From Shewanella loihica PV-4 (lineage in GTDB: Bacteria; Pseudomonadota; Gammaproteobacteria; Enterobacterales; Shewanellaceae), in contig NC_009092.1 of the NCBI RefSeq assembly GCF_000016065.1, positions 1,178,001-1,242,000 on the forward strand: a stretch of DNA of 64,000 nt, given 5' to 3'. Position 1 is the first letter of the stretch. The number at the start of each line of letters is the position of its first letter. Below, one piece after another: positions 8,752 through 21,865 of the stretch. A model generated the notes under the pieces. It did no database searches, was not told the origin of the DNA, and saw nothing but the letters and a program-made list of their open reading frames with translations. The translations under genes and the position numbers were made by a program.

Positions 8752-9357
8752 TTACTTGCCGTCATCCCACGAATTAAGAAAGTCTGCAAGGACATCACCG
8801 TGACAGGCTTGCGGCTTGCAAAAGCAGCCCAAGCGCTTTCCTGCTAACTTGTACACTTCAGACTTTTCCTTATTTGGGAATTTCTCAAAATCAAAGTCGT
8901 ATTTGTACTTTCTTATAACTTCTTCACGATCTTCCCCCTCCTCAAACATAGAGTAAGGGTTTCCCCAATAAGAACCCCTTCCGATATACTCATAAATTGG
9001 AGTGCTTTTCTCTGATTGGTATTCCGTCTCAGTCTTGATATTTATAACTCGTGTTATGCAAATTCCAATTAACCTTAATGGTTTTTTACTTTCTTTTAAT
9101 CGCTCTGTTTCTTCTATAAACTCTTCACCATCGTCGAAAATAATGGCATGAGTTATGTCGTCAGGAGTCCAGTTAGGAAATTCTTTATTTGTCATTTTTC
9201 CTGAGCTTTCTTCACAGAACTTTTCAATTAAACCATTTGGATCATCTGGATACACCAATGTAGCTGCGCCAAGACTCGAGGTTATTTTCAAAACTTTTCT
9301 CGAGAACTTCGAGTAGCAATTAAATAGCTTTGGATAAAGAATTAATACATTATTCAT
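8752..9357 (-). CDS. DUF4326 protein with an N-terminal Rossmann/SLOG-like region
   Basis: A 201-residue protein in two parts. Residues 115-195 match DUF4326: YEYIGRGSYWGNPYSM (122-137), REEVIRKYKYDF, and the cysteine motif GKRLGCFCKPQACHGDVL (173-190), with Cys178, Cys180, Cys185 and His186 as likely functional residues. Residues 1-110 look like a separate alpha/beta domain with a nucleotide-binding, SLOG-like rhythm (THAIIFDDGEEF, KKPLRLIGICI); that assignment is tentative. DUF4326 has no established biochemical role known to me. The gene is last of three. Its ATG overlaps the DUF488 stop by one base (TAATG), and attC follows its stop directly. Confidence 0.78.
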   Translation of the reverse strand: MNNVLILYPKLFNCYSKFSRKVLKITSSLGAATLVYPDDPNGLIEKFCEESSGKMTNKEFPNWTPDDITHAIIFDDGEEFIEETERLKESKKPLRLIGICITRVINIKTETEYQSEKSTPIYEYIGRGSYWGNPYSMFEEGEDREEVIRKYKYDFDFEKFPNKEKSEVYKLAGKRLGCFCKPQACHGDVLADFLNSWDDGK

Positions 9358-9809
9358 TAGTATAAATGCTTAACTTTTAAATCTAAGTCTGAATGTTGAT
9401 TAAGATATTCAACCACTAACCTTCTATGGCAGAGATGTGGTTCATGCTCACTGCATAGTAAACAGCCATGGTCAAGCAATGCTGGCTTTATTGATTTCTC
9501 AATATTCCTTTGCCCCATCAAATTTAGAAATTTTTCTTCGTACACCTCCCAAGGCATATCACCTTTCTTGTATGCATTTAAAATATCTTTAGTTGGTGCT
9601 AGCTCAGGTGAGTGTACGTAATCTGCTCCGCACAATTCTCTTAAAAAGAATTTCAAGTCATCCCTTTTTGCAAACCCTGCCAGTTGAGACACATTGTTTA
9701 AGCGAACATCAATTAATGTTTTTACCTGCGAGCGCTTTAAAAAACCGAAAAATGTTTCGGCATTCTTTTTTGTAAATCCAATTGTATAGATATCAATTTC
9801 ACTATCCAT
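9357..9809 (-). CDS. DUF488 family protein
   Basis: A 150-residue protein of the DUF488 family. Hallmarks in order are IYTIGFTKKNAETFFGFL at the N-terminus (7-24), the conserved LIDVRLNNVSQLAGFAKRDD (32-51), a central LAPTKDILNAYKKG, and the C-terminal CLLCSEHEPHLCHRRLV (116-132) with Cys116, Cys119, Cys127 and His128. The conserved Cys/His/Arg set suggests a metal or nucleic-acid or nucleotide-linked activity, but no function is established. It overlaps the dual-OB gene by eight bases and the DUF4326 gene by one, so the three are almost certainly translated together. Confidence 0.85.
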   Translation of the reverse strand: MDSEIDIYTIGFTKKNAETFFGFLKRSQVKTLIDVRLNNVSQLAGFAKRDDLKFFLRELCGADYVHSPELAPTKDILNAYKKGDMPWEVYEEKFLNLMGQRNIEKSIKPALLDHGCLLCSEHEPHLCHRRLVVEYLNQHSDLDLKVKHLY

Positions 9810-10509
9810 AGCTTCTTATCTCCTCGTGAAATTTAGGAAATGTATAGATTCCATTAACCTGAAGCCAATATCCATTCCTGTCGCCAACAGCCCATACTCT
9901 ACTTAAACCTATTCGTAGATAGACAGAATCCTGCTCATTGATCAAATTAGTGACATCATGAAGCCTGCCATCATTCTGATGTTCTTTAGCGTAGTCATGA
10001 AACCCTCTATCTGTAATCGACAGATAGCTGTATCTATGCCCGCTATTATCTGTGAATGTAGCTTTAATTTTACCCGGTTTATACTGGTCTTCATGAATAC
10101 TTAACTGATTCGGCGAGATTTTAATGGTGATTATCGAACAGTTTGCCACTTGATCGTGTGGAATATGTTTCTGATTGACATCGAAATCAACACCAAAACC
10201 TTCAGATACTGAGTCACTTAATGAATTCTCTAAAACCTGAAGAAATTGCTCACCGCTGCATGCTCCATAAAACTTGAGATTAGAATAGCTTGCGTCCTCT
10301 ACATGGGGGTTTTCCCTGCTGGGATTTAAAACGAGGTTTCCTTTCAGAATTGCGCCTGGATGAATTCCTAGCTCTTTACATTGGGCGCTTTTCAAGTAAG
10401 GCATTGGTCGTAAACATTCACCGGTTTCTACATCAATAACTGCAGTACAGACATTTTCATCGGTAGAAAACCTTGTTAGGTCTGTGATTATTACTTCTCT
10501 CATGTTCAC
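9802..10509 (-). CDS. Dual-OB domain (DuOB-type) protein
   Basis: A 235-residue soluble protein whose opening, REVIITDLTRFSTDENVC, followed by AVIDVETGECLRPMPYL, resembles proteins annotated as dual OB domain-containing. The second half has another strand-rich unit (IKATFTDNSGHRYSYLSITD, then VYLRIGLSRVWAVGD and YWLQVNGIYTFP). OB folds often bind nucleic acid or nucleotides; what this one binds is unknown. It is the first gene in the cassette. AAGGAG lies five bases before the ATG at 10509, and only 30 bases separate the ATG from the cassette boundary, so the cassette has little room for its own promoter. The family call rests on recalled sequence pattern. Confidence 0.68.
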   Translation of the reverse strand: MNMREVIITDLTRFSTDENVCTAVIDVETGECLRPMPYLKSAQCKELGIHPGAILKGNLVLNPSRENPHVEDASYSNLKFYGACSGEQFLQVLENSLSDSVSEGFGVDFDVNQKHIPHDQVANCSIITIKISPNQLSIHEDQYKPGKIKATFTDNSGHRYSYLSITDRGFHDYAKEHQNDGRLHDVTNLINEQDSVYLRIGLSRVWAVGDRNGYWLQVNGIYTFPKFHEEIRSYG

Positions 10510-10617
10510 TCCTTGAGCTTGAAATTTATTGGCGCTTAACGCTTATTAGCGAGAATGCCGCCTATGTAAATCACCATTATCTAATGTATATCGCGACCAT
10601 TTTTTAACCATCTGAAA

Positions 10618-10646
10618 TTTATATCAATAATGGCATTGCATAACAA
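10618..10646 (-). promoter_or_regulatory. Promoter-like sequence upstream of the cassette
   Basis: On the minus strand TTGTTA (10646-10641) and TATAAA (10623-10618) are separated by exactly 17 bases. The predicted transcript would start about 100 bases before the dual-OB ATG, from DNA outside the cassette, in the way integron Pc promoters drive cassettes. Sequence match only. Confidence 0.45.
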
Positions 10647-10733
10647 GGAAAAAGTGAGCTGGGCCAAAACAAGACGAGCAATCTACAGAATGCTCATTTA
10701 GTTTTCCTGAATGTTATCAAAAGTGGCCAAATC

Positions 10734-11312
10734 GAAGAGTCGTTAGATATCGAGTGTAGATACGGCTGTGACCTTCGGTTTCAGGGATGAAACCGCAGAG
10801 CGGCCAGGGATGGCGCACAGCGTGTCACAGACGTATCTGCACAACCCCCGCCGGGCAGGCGCTAGGTTGCATTGAAGGTGCGACCTTCAATAATCCATCA
10901 AATACTCAAATAGATAGACGCTACAACCTTTTATGAACCCTACATGACCCCGCCGGGCAGGCGCTAGGTTGCGTTGAAGGTACGGCCTTCAATAATCCAC
11001 CCAATACTCAAACTGGTAGACGCTACAACCTATAAGATCCCCACACGCCCCCGCCGAGCAGGCACTAGGCAGCCATGAAGGGATACCCTCTAGCTGATTA
11101 GCTACACGTATCACATACAGCTAATTCGAAGAGACGTTAGATACCGAGTGTAGATACACTGGTGAGCTTCCGTTACAGGGCCGAAAATGTTCCAGACATT
11201 TTTCGGCATTCCCTCCTTCCCTGGAGGTCAGATGAAACGGCAGAGCCTACAGGGAGCGTACTTGCGGCGTCTCACAAGGGTATCTGCACAACCCCCGCCG
11301 GGCAGGCGTTAG
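10734..11312. repeat. Composite array of structured intergenic repeats
   Basis: Three modules recur. Module A (GAAGAG..CGTTAGATA..CGAG, then GTGTAGATAC) is at 10734-10763 and 11128-11157. Module B (GTATCTGCACAACCCCCGCC, then GGGCAGGCG) is at 10833-10865 and 11280-11312. A third module of about 85 bases is repeated in tandem at 10845-10929 and 10948-11031, with a fragment at 11048-11082. Module A and the start of B are complementary (GTGTAGATACGGCTGTGAC against the complement of GTCACAGACGTATCTGCAC), so each A-B pair can fold into a long arm. The 85-base unit contains a hairpin TTGAAGGT-GCG-ACCTTCAA at 10872-10890. Confidence 0.8.
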
Positions 11313-11404
11313 ATAACCATGAAGGTGCGAATTCAAATCAAATTATTAAATATCGAAGAGGCCGAAGGTTAAACCACCAAAAACCAGCCTGGTTTTCCCC
11401 AGGC

Positions 11405-11444
11405 AAAAAAAAAGCGCTTTAACTCTCACTCAAAGCTAAAGCGC
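11405..11444 (-). terminator. Intrinsic terminator(s) of gltBD
   Basis: On the minus strand GCGCTTTA (11444-11437) pairs with TAAAGCGC (11421-11414) and runs into nine or more T residues. A second hairpin, GCCTGG/CCAGGC at 11387-11404, follows at once. A third perfect stem, GGCTCAGA/TCTGAGCC at 11466-11486, lies nearer the gltD stop but lacks a T-tract. Confidence 0.82.
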
Positions 11445-11495
11445 CAATCACAAGCCAAATTATGCGGCTCAGAACTAATCTGAGCCGGTTCAGAC

Positions 11496-17359
<5,864 letters not shown>

Positions 17360-17789
17360 ATAAAAACTCCCTAATACTAACCAATACTACGTCGGGGAAA
17401 TTCAAGCGATTGATGTGCACCCGAACCATCCAAATTAACTTTTGCCTAGTAAAAGGTCAATTCAAATTTGTGCATAAAGTATGACTAGGGTGGGGCGTTT
17501 AATACGGTTTATATTTTAACCTTACGTTAACGTCAACTGTAAAAGTTGCTGTATAACATTATGAATAAAAAGAATTTTGAATATAGCTCTGAATCTTTTT
17601 TACTAAAATGTAACAAAAAGGATTATTGTCTTTTAATCTAAAAAAGTGATTTTTATTGCATATACAGTGAATTATTTAACAAATCTTAGACCAATGTATT
17701 AGCCGATACTGTGCTGCGTCCCTAAGTTTGCACCGGCTTTGTGAGCTGGCGCACCGGGAAAGGCGCCAAAAATTGATGTAGCACCAAGA
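17360..17789. other. Intergenic region between gltB and the radical SAM gene
   Basis: Divergent control region of 430 bases, AT-rich around 17560-17690. It holds the gltB promoter at 17508-17536. Nothing else convincing was seen, and no small open frame with a good ribosome binding site. Confidence 0.6.
17508..17536 (-). promoter_or_regulatory. Sigma-70 promoter of gltBD
   Basis: On the minus strand TTGACG (17536-17531) and TATAAA (17513-17508) are spaced by 17 bases, about 150 bases before the gltB ATG. Confidence 0.65.
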
Positions 17790-18782
17790 ATGGCGCCATC
17801 AAGCCAGTTACAATCGCCGCCCTTTTATCGATCGAGAGAATACCCCGTGGGACTGGATAGCCATGTCAACACCTTTGGCCTGCATTGCAAGCGTCAGTAT
17901 GGTCAGCGCCTCAAGAAGCTGACCTTGGATGCCAAGTTTACCTGCCCCAATCGTGACGGCACCCTGGGACGGGGTGGCTGTACCTTCTGTAATGTGGCCT
18001 CCTTCAGCCATGAGCATGGCTCGATAGACAGTATCGCCGTGCAGCTGGCCAATGGTCGCGAGCGCGCCCAGGGCAAATCCAGCAAGTTCATCGCCTACTT
18101 TCAGGCCTACACGAGCACCTATGACGAGTATCAGTTGCTCAAGCAGCGCTATGATGAGGCGGTGGCCGACAGCGATATCGTAGGCCTGTGTGTCGGCACC
18201 CGTCCCGATTGTGTCAGCGACGAGGTGATCGCCCTGCTGGCCGGTTATCAGGCCCGTGGCCTGGAGGTGTGGCTGGAGCTCGGCTTGCAAAGCGCCAACC
18301 TTGAGACGCTTAAGCGGATCAATCGTGGACATGGTTTTGAGGAGTATCGTGATACTGTCATCCGGGCGAGAAAGGCGGGATTAAAGGTGTGTACCCACCT
18401 GATCTTAGGGCTGCCAGGTGAGAGCCATGAGGACTTTTTAGCCAGTCACAGGGCGGTGCTGGATGCTGGGGTCGATGGGCTCAAAATTCATCCACTGCAT
18501 ATCGTCGAGGGCAGCACCATGGCCAAGGCCTGGCGGGCCGGGCGCATGAGTTTATTGACCCAGGAAGCCTACGCAGAGAGCGTCGGCGAGCTGATTCGTC
18601 TCACGCCTAAAGAGGTGATTTTTCATCGTGTTACCGCCTATGCCAAGAAACCTATGCTGCTGGCACCCGACTGGTGTGCCTATCGCTGGGAGGGGTTGGT
18701 GGCCATCGTCAAGAACCTGGAACGCCTGGGCGGACAGGGGCATTATTTGACCGATTCGGCAGGTGATCAATTGTCGGTTTAG
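17790..18782 (+). CDS. TIGR01212 family radical SAM protein (YhcC-like)
   Basis: A 330-residue radical S-adenosylmethionine protein. The cluster motif is CPNRDGTLGRGGCTFCN, giving cysteines in the C-x(8-9)-C-x2-C spacing of the YhcC family. The body continues with FQAYTSTYDEY, a GLCVGTRPDCV strand, WLELGLQSANLETLKRINRGH and LILGLPGESHEDF, all typical. The substrate is not established. The N-terminus is uncertain: homologues start near VNTFG, and a GTG at 17847 with GAGAG upstream is a reasonable alternative to the ATG at 17790. It sits next to gltBD, as is common in gammaproteobacteria. Confidence 0.88.
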   Translation: MAPSSQLQSPPFYRSREYPVGLDSHVNTFGLHCKRQYGQRLKKLTLDAKFTCPNRDGTLGRGGCTFCNVASFSHEHGSIDSIAVQLANGRERAQGKSSKFIAYFQAYTSTYDEYQLLKQRYDEAVADSDIVGLCVGTRPDCVSDEVIALLAGYQARGLEVWLELGLQSANLETLKRINRGHGFEEYRDTVIRARKAGLKVCTHLILGLPGESHEDFLASHRAVLDAGVDGLKIHPLHIVEGSTMAKAWRAGRMSLLTQEAYAESVGELIRLTPKEVIFHRVTAYAKKPMLLAPDWCAYRWEGLVAIVKNLERLGGQGHYLTDSAGDQLSV

Positions 18783-18955
18783 GCGCAAAAAACGTGAATA
18801 ATTGAGCAATTAATTTAACGCATGGTTAATGAAAGGTTAAATAAGGAGCTATTTAACTTGCATATGCTTCAATTAGTTGCGCCCGTCATTCTAGGCGCTA
18901 TTATGGGGTGAATTTTATTCTTGTCCCGTCAGCTTTTTTCGAGAGGTGCCTTAAG

Positions 18956-19321
18956 ATGGCAACAGCCGAGTTAGAATCAATATTGGATCTCAACACACTT
19001 GAGCAGTACTGCAGCGCTATCGGTGCGGGTACTCTGCTAAAGAGTGTCGTCTTGTTTGAACAGTTGATGCCCGAGTATGTTGGCAACCTGGTCAACGCTA
19101 AGGAAGCACAAGACAAAGATACCTTATGTTCTGAGGCGCACAAGTTCAAAGGCGCTGCCGGTTCTGTGGGACTGAAACGTATCCAGCAGTATGCTCAGCT
19201 GCTGCAACACGGCGAGGCGGCCGAGTGGCCAGCCGAGCACGGCACCTGGCTGCAGGTGATCGTGGACAACGCCAGCCAGGATCTGGCCGAGCTGAAGGCT
19301 TACCTGGAATCTAAGGCCTAA
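18956..19321 (+). CDS. hptA: Hpt domain phosphotransfer protein HptA
   Basis: A 121-residue, mostly helical protein with the histidine phosphotransfer motif AHKFKGAAGSVGL; the phosphorylated residue is His62. It has no sensor or receiver domain. In Shewanella oneidensis the gene at this location, HptA, relays phosphate to the response regulator ArcA, replacing the missing Hpt part of ArcB (established for that species). The ATG at 18956 follows GAGAGG. An upstream extension to 18908 is open but adds an unlikely N-terminus. An intrinsic terminator follows at 19363-19395. The assignment rests on domain and neighbourhood (gltBD and yhcC before, oxyR after). Confidence 0.85.
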   Translation: MATAELESILDLNTLEQYCSAIGAGTLLKSVVLFEQLMPEYVGNLVNAKEAQDKDTLCSEAHKFKGAAGSVGLKRIQQYAQLLQHGEAAEWPAEHGTWLQVIVDNASQDLAELKAYLESKA

Positions 19322-19362
19322 TAGGTCAAAGCCTGTAAATCAAATCCAGCTAAGATTGATAG

Positions 19363-19395
19363 CGCCCTCGATGAGAGATCATCGGGGGCGTTTTT
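19363..19395 (+). terminator. Intrinsic terminator of hptA
   Basis: A perfect 12-base-pair stem (CGCCCTCGATGA with TCATCGGGGGCG, 19363-19390), loop GAGA, then TTTTT. Confidence 0.9.
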
Positions 19396-19526
19396 ATTTG
19401 TGTACTATTTGGCCGCTTTTGGGCAGCGCTTCACACTTCTGGCAAAAGAGAGGGTTAATCCGGGAGCCGCTTGTGCTAGAGTTAGATTGAGTAATTGAAT
19501 GTAAATGGAAGTTGGTAATCGATTTT

Positions 19527-20444
19527 ATGAAACATCTGCCGAGCCTGAAAAACCTTTACTATCTGGTCAATCTCTATCAGGAACAGAACTTTAATCGCGC
19601 GGCCAAGCTGTGCCACGTGAGCCAGTCGACCCTGTCGAGTGGGATTCAAAACCTGGAGGAGCAGCTGGGTCATCAACTGATCGAGCGCGATCATAAGTCC
19701 TTTATCTTCACCGCCATCGGCGAAGAGGTGGTGCAACGCTCCCGCAAGCTGCTGACGGACGTCGACGATCTGGTGGAACTGGTGAAGCACCAGGGCCAGC
19801 CGATGACAGGGGATATCCGCCTGGGCTGCATTCCTACCATCGCGCCGTTTCTGCTGAGCCGGGTGGTGAAACATTGCCAGCAGGAATATCCCGAGCTGAC
19901 GCTGTTTTTGAAGGAAGACACCACGGAGCGACTATTGGATGCCCTGGGTAAGGGCGAATTGGATCTGCTGCTGCTGGCTCTGCCGGCCGACACCAGTGGC
20001 TATCACAGCATGAAGGTGGGGATAGATCCCTTCAAGCTGGTGATGCACAAGGAGCTCAGCAGTGAGGTGCACCAGCCCATAGATTACAAGGCGCTGCCTG
20101 ATGAGAGCATCTTCCTATTGCAGTCAGAGCACTGTATTACCGGCCATGCCATCAGCGCCTGCAGTCTGGCCGATAGCGACAAGATCAACCCCTTCGCTGC
20201 GACGAGTTTGCACACACTGGTGCAGATGGTAAACAGCAAGCTGGGGACCACCTTCCTGCCACAGATGGCGATAGATGCGGGGATATTGAATGATACGGAT
20301 CTCACCGCCCTGACGCCGCCGGGCGAGGCGCCTTACCGGGATATAGGCCTGGTCTGGCGTCAGACCTCCAGCCGTATCATGACCTTCAGAACCTTAGGTA
20401 AGGCGATTCAAAGCTTGTTGGAACAGGCGGAGGCGGAGAGTTAG
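19527..20444 (+). CDS. oxyR: LysR-type peroxide sensor OxyR
   Basis: A 305-residue LysR-type regulator. The N-terminal winged helix-turn-helix spans about residues 1-65 (NLYYLVNLYQEQNFNRAAKL, then VSQSTLSSGIQNLEEQLG). The effector domain holds LLQSEHCITGHAISACS, where two cysteines are nine residues apart, matching the redox-active Cys199/Cys208 pair of E. coli OxyR. It should sense hydrogen peroxide and control catalase and peroxiredoxin genes. The longest frame begins at a TTG at 19512; the ATG at 19527 aligns better with family N-termini. It converges with the cyclase gene, whose stop is two bases away. Confidence 0.92.
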   Translation: MKHLPSLKNLYYLVNLYQEQNFNRAAKLCHVSQSTLSSGIQNLEEQLGHQLIERDHKSFIFTAIGEEVVQRSRKLLTDVDDLVELVKHQGQPMTGDIRLGCIPTIAPFLLSRVVKHCQQEYPELTLFLKEDTTERLLDALGKGELDLLLLALPADTSGYHSMKVGIDPFKLVMHKELSSEVHQPIDYKALPDESIFLLQSEHCITGHAISACSLADSDKINPFAATSLHTLVQMVNSKLGTTFLPQMAIDAGILNDTDLTALTPPGEAPYRDIGLVWRQTSSRIMTFRTLGKAIQSLLEQAEAES

Positions 20445-20446
20445 CC

Positions 20447-21526
20447 CTAACTGTTGCTACCCTTGGGGGAAACTCCATACACCTCGATAGAGTGTTGTTT
20501 CCCCTTGAGTTTGATTGGACCAAGGTTGGTAAAGTCGTAGTGACTGTCACCAGTGTCGATAAGCGACTGCAGTGAGCCTGAGATAAGCATCCGCTGCCCC
20601 AGTGGGTTACACTGATCTTGAAGTCTCGCCAGGGTATTGAGCACGTCGCTGAAGAAGCTGATCTCCTGCTTCTGCACCCCAACCACAGCCGCCACCACCT
20701 GACCACAGTGGGCCGCCGCCTTAAACTTAGGCACAAAACCATACTGCTCTTCGAAGTACTTGCGCTGCCAGTTAAGTTGCTGGCTGAACTCATAATAAAT
20801 ATTGAAGCTGCGATCTTCTATGATGCCGTTTTCCAGCGGCCAGTGGATCAGCACGGCATCGCCCATGTAGCGATAGATCTCGGCGTCGTTGTTGACCACG
20901 GTGTCCGATAATAGGCTAAAGCAGTCCTGGATCAGGCGACTGAAGCGATAGTCACCCAGAGATTCCGCGTGGGTGGTCGAGGCAACCATGTCCAGATAGA
21001 GAAACAGACGCTGTTCATACCTTGGCCTGTGGTATTTACCCAGGCCGATATTAAACAGAATACGTGGGCCGACCAAAAGCGCCATCTGCTCGATGAAGGC
21101 CAGGCCGACACGCACCACTACTAGGTAGATGATCAGGGCCTGGAACGAGGGGCTGTAGAGAATATGAGCGGTCAACATCTGCCTGAGGGTCGACATATGG
21201 TTCTCAATGGCCCACATGTTGAGGAACTGGGTCATGTAGGCGAGGGTGGTCGCCCCAAGCAAGAGGAAGAGTCCCTTGAAGATCACCGAAAACAGATAGG
21301 GCAGGCGATTGATGGCGCTAAAGTCGGCGATCAGGTTCGACATCCAGTGCAGACTACCAAAGATGATCCCCATATAGATCGCCAGGGTCGCGAGATCGGC
21401 TGTGCCTACCGCCCATTGGGGCAGCTCTGGTGTTTGCGCATAGCGGAAAAACACAAAGGCCGCCATGGCAATAGCCCAAGCGAAAATGGCAAATACGAGC
21501 TTCTTTGCTTGAATGCGTGCTCTCAC
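20447..21526 (-). CDS. Membrane-bound class III adenylate/guanylate cyclase
   Basis: A 359-residue protein. The N-terminal half (residues 1-160) has four or five hydrophobic segments and no recognised sensor domain. The C-terminal half is a class III nucleotide cyclase domain. It has FLYLDMVASTTHAESLG with metal-ligand Asp179, YRYMGDAVLIHWP with Asp223, and FFSDVLNTLARLQ with the transition-state Asn297 and Arg301. All catalytic positions I can check are present, so it is probably active; whether it makes cAMP or cGMP cannot be told. A CRP-like site lies about 85-100 bases upstream (21610-21625). It is convergent with oxyR. Confidence 0.85.
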   Translation of the reverse strand: MRARIQAKKLVFAIFAWAIAMAAFVFFRYAQTPELPQWAVGTADLATLAIYMGIIFGSLHWMSNLIADFSAINRLPYLFSVIFKGLFLLLGATTLAYMTQFLNMWAIENHMSTLRQMLTAHILYSPSFQALIIYLVVVRVGLAFIEQMALLVGPRILFNIGLGKYHRPRYEQRLFLYLDMVASTTHAESLGDYRFSRLIQDCFSLLSDTVVNNDAEIYRYMGDAVLIHWPLENGIIEDRSFNIYYEFSQQLNWQRKYFEEQYGFVPKFKAAAHCGQVVAAVVGVQKQEISFFSDVLNTLARLQDQCNPLGQRMLISGSLQSLIDTGDSHYDFTNLGPIKLKGKQHSIEVYGVSPKGSNS

Positions 21527-21865
21527 AGTGACAGAAAATTCCTAAATGCTGCACAAATCTCAGGATGCGCTAGTGTATAGAAAACACCCCTACAATTTCC
21601 AGTGATATTTGTGATCTAAGTCAAATGAAGTCTAGATGTGCCAAAAAAGCGACAAATTTATGTTGAACAAGTGTTAAGTGACCGTGGTGATTGTTTTTTT
21701 CTTGGGGGATGCTGACAGAAAGAGGTGCACTTTGTCGATTATCTAAAAGTCTAAAGTGTGAGAAATGACCCTTCTCTGTCACCCCTTTTAACTAGAAGGA
21801 AAATTTCGGTTCGAATCACCTTTAAATAGCGATTCGAATAGCCACGACTGGCCAGCTCAAATCGC
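21527..21865. other. Intergenic region between cyclase gene and mutH
   Basis: This 339-base stretch holds the cyclase gene's control region, including TGTGATCTAAGTCAAA at 21610-21625 (CRP-like), and an imperfect inverted repeat of TTCGAATC/GATTCGAA near 21811-21840. No gene was seen. Confidence 0.5.
21610..21625. promoter_or_regulatory. CRP-like binding site
   Basis: TGTGA-TCTAAG-TCAAA matches the CRP consensus TGTGA-N6-TCACA except at one position. It lies upstream of the leftward cyclase gene. Sequence match only. Confidence 0.4.

Larger units (their letters stand above)
8685..10539 (-). mobile_element. Integron gene cassette carrying three genes
   Basis: The predicted excised circle would join G at 8685 to TT at 10539-10538, giving GTTAAGCGC. 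This is the exact complement of the attC R'' sequence GCGCTTAAC at 8751-8743, which is the signature of a cassette and its own attC. The first gene starts 30 bases inside one end; the last stop abuts attC at the other. The 1855-base unit is visibly richer in A+T than its neighbours. No integron integrase gene is in the window, so this looks like a lone cassette at a secondary site, or the remnant of an array. Boundaries are inferred from motifs, not demonstrated. Confidence 0.78.
10540..11404. other. Non-coding stretch right of the cassette: promoter-like site and structured repeats
   Basis: No gene is supported. From left to right it holds the outer side of the cassette boundary (10540), a promoter-like sequence on the minus strand (10618-10646), and an array of structured repeats (10734-11312). 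Open frames here, such as 11162-11422, fall inside the repeats and show no protein family. Confidence 0.7.

Noticed and set aside
8650..8847. 65-residue plus-strand open frame
   Set aside because: It runs across the attC palindrome and antisense to the DUF4326 gene. It is a shadow of the attC and coding sequence, with no family features.
10734..11312. Repeat array resembling a CRISPR or a set of attC sites
   Set aside because: The repeats are unequal in length and spacing and have no uniform spacers, so it is not CRISPR. GTTAGAT occurs, but no matching RYYYAAC end or attC-like palindrome is positioned with it.
11162..11422. 86-residue open frame in the repeat region
   Set aside because: It lies within structured repeats and the gltD terminator and has no ribosome binding site or recognisable protein pattern.
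21808..21820. GGTTCGAATC resembling a tRNA T-loop
   Set aside because: No T-stem, acceptor stem or anticodon arm can be built around it.
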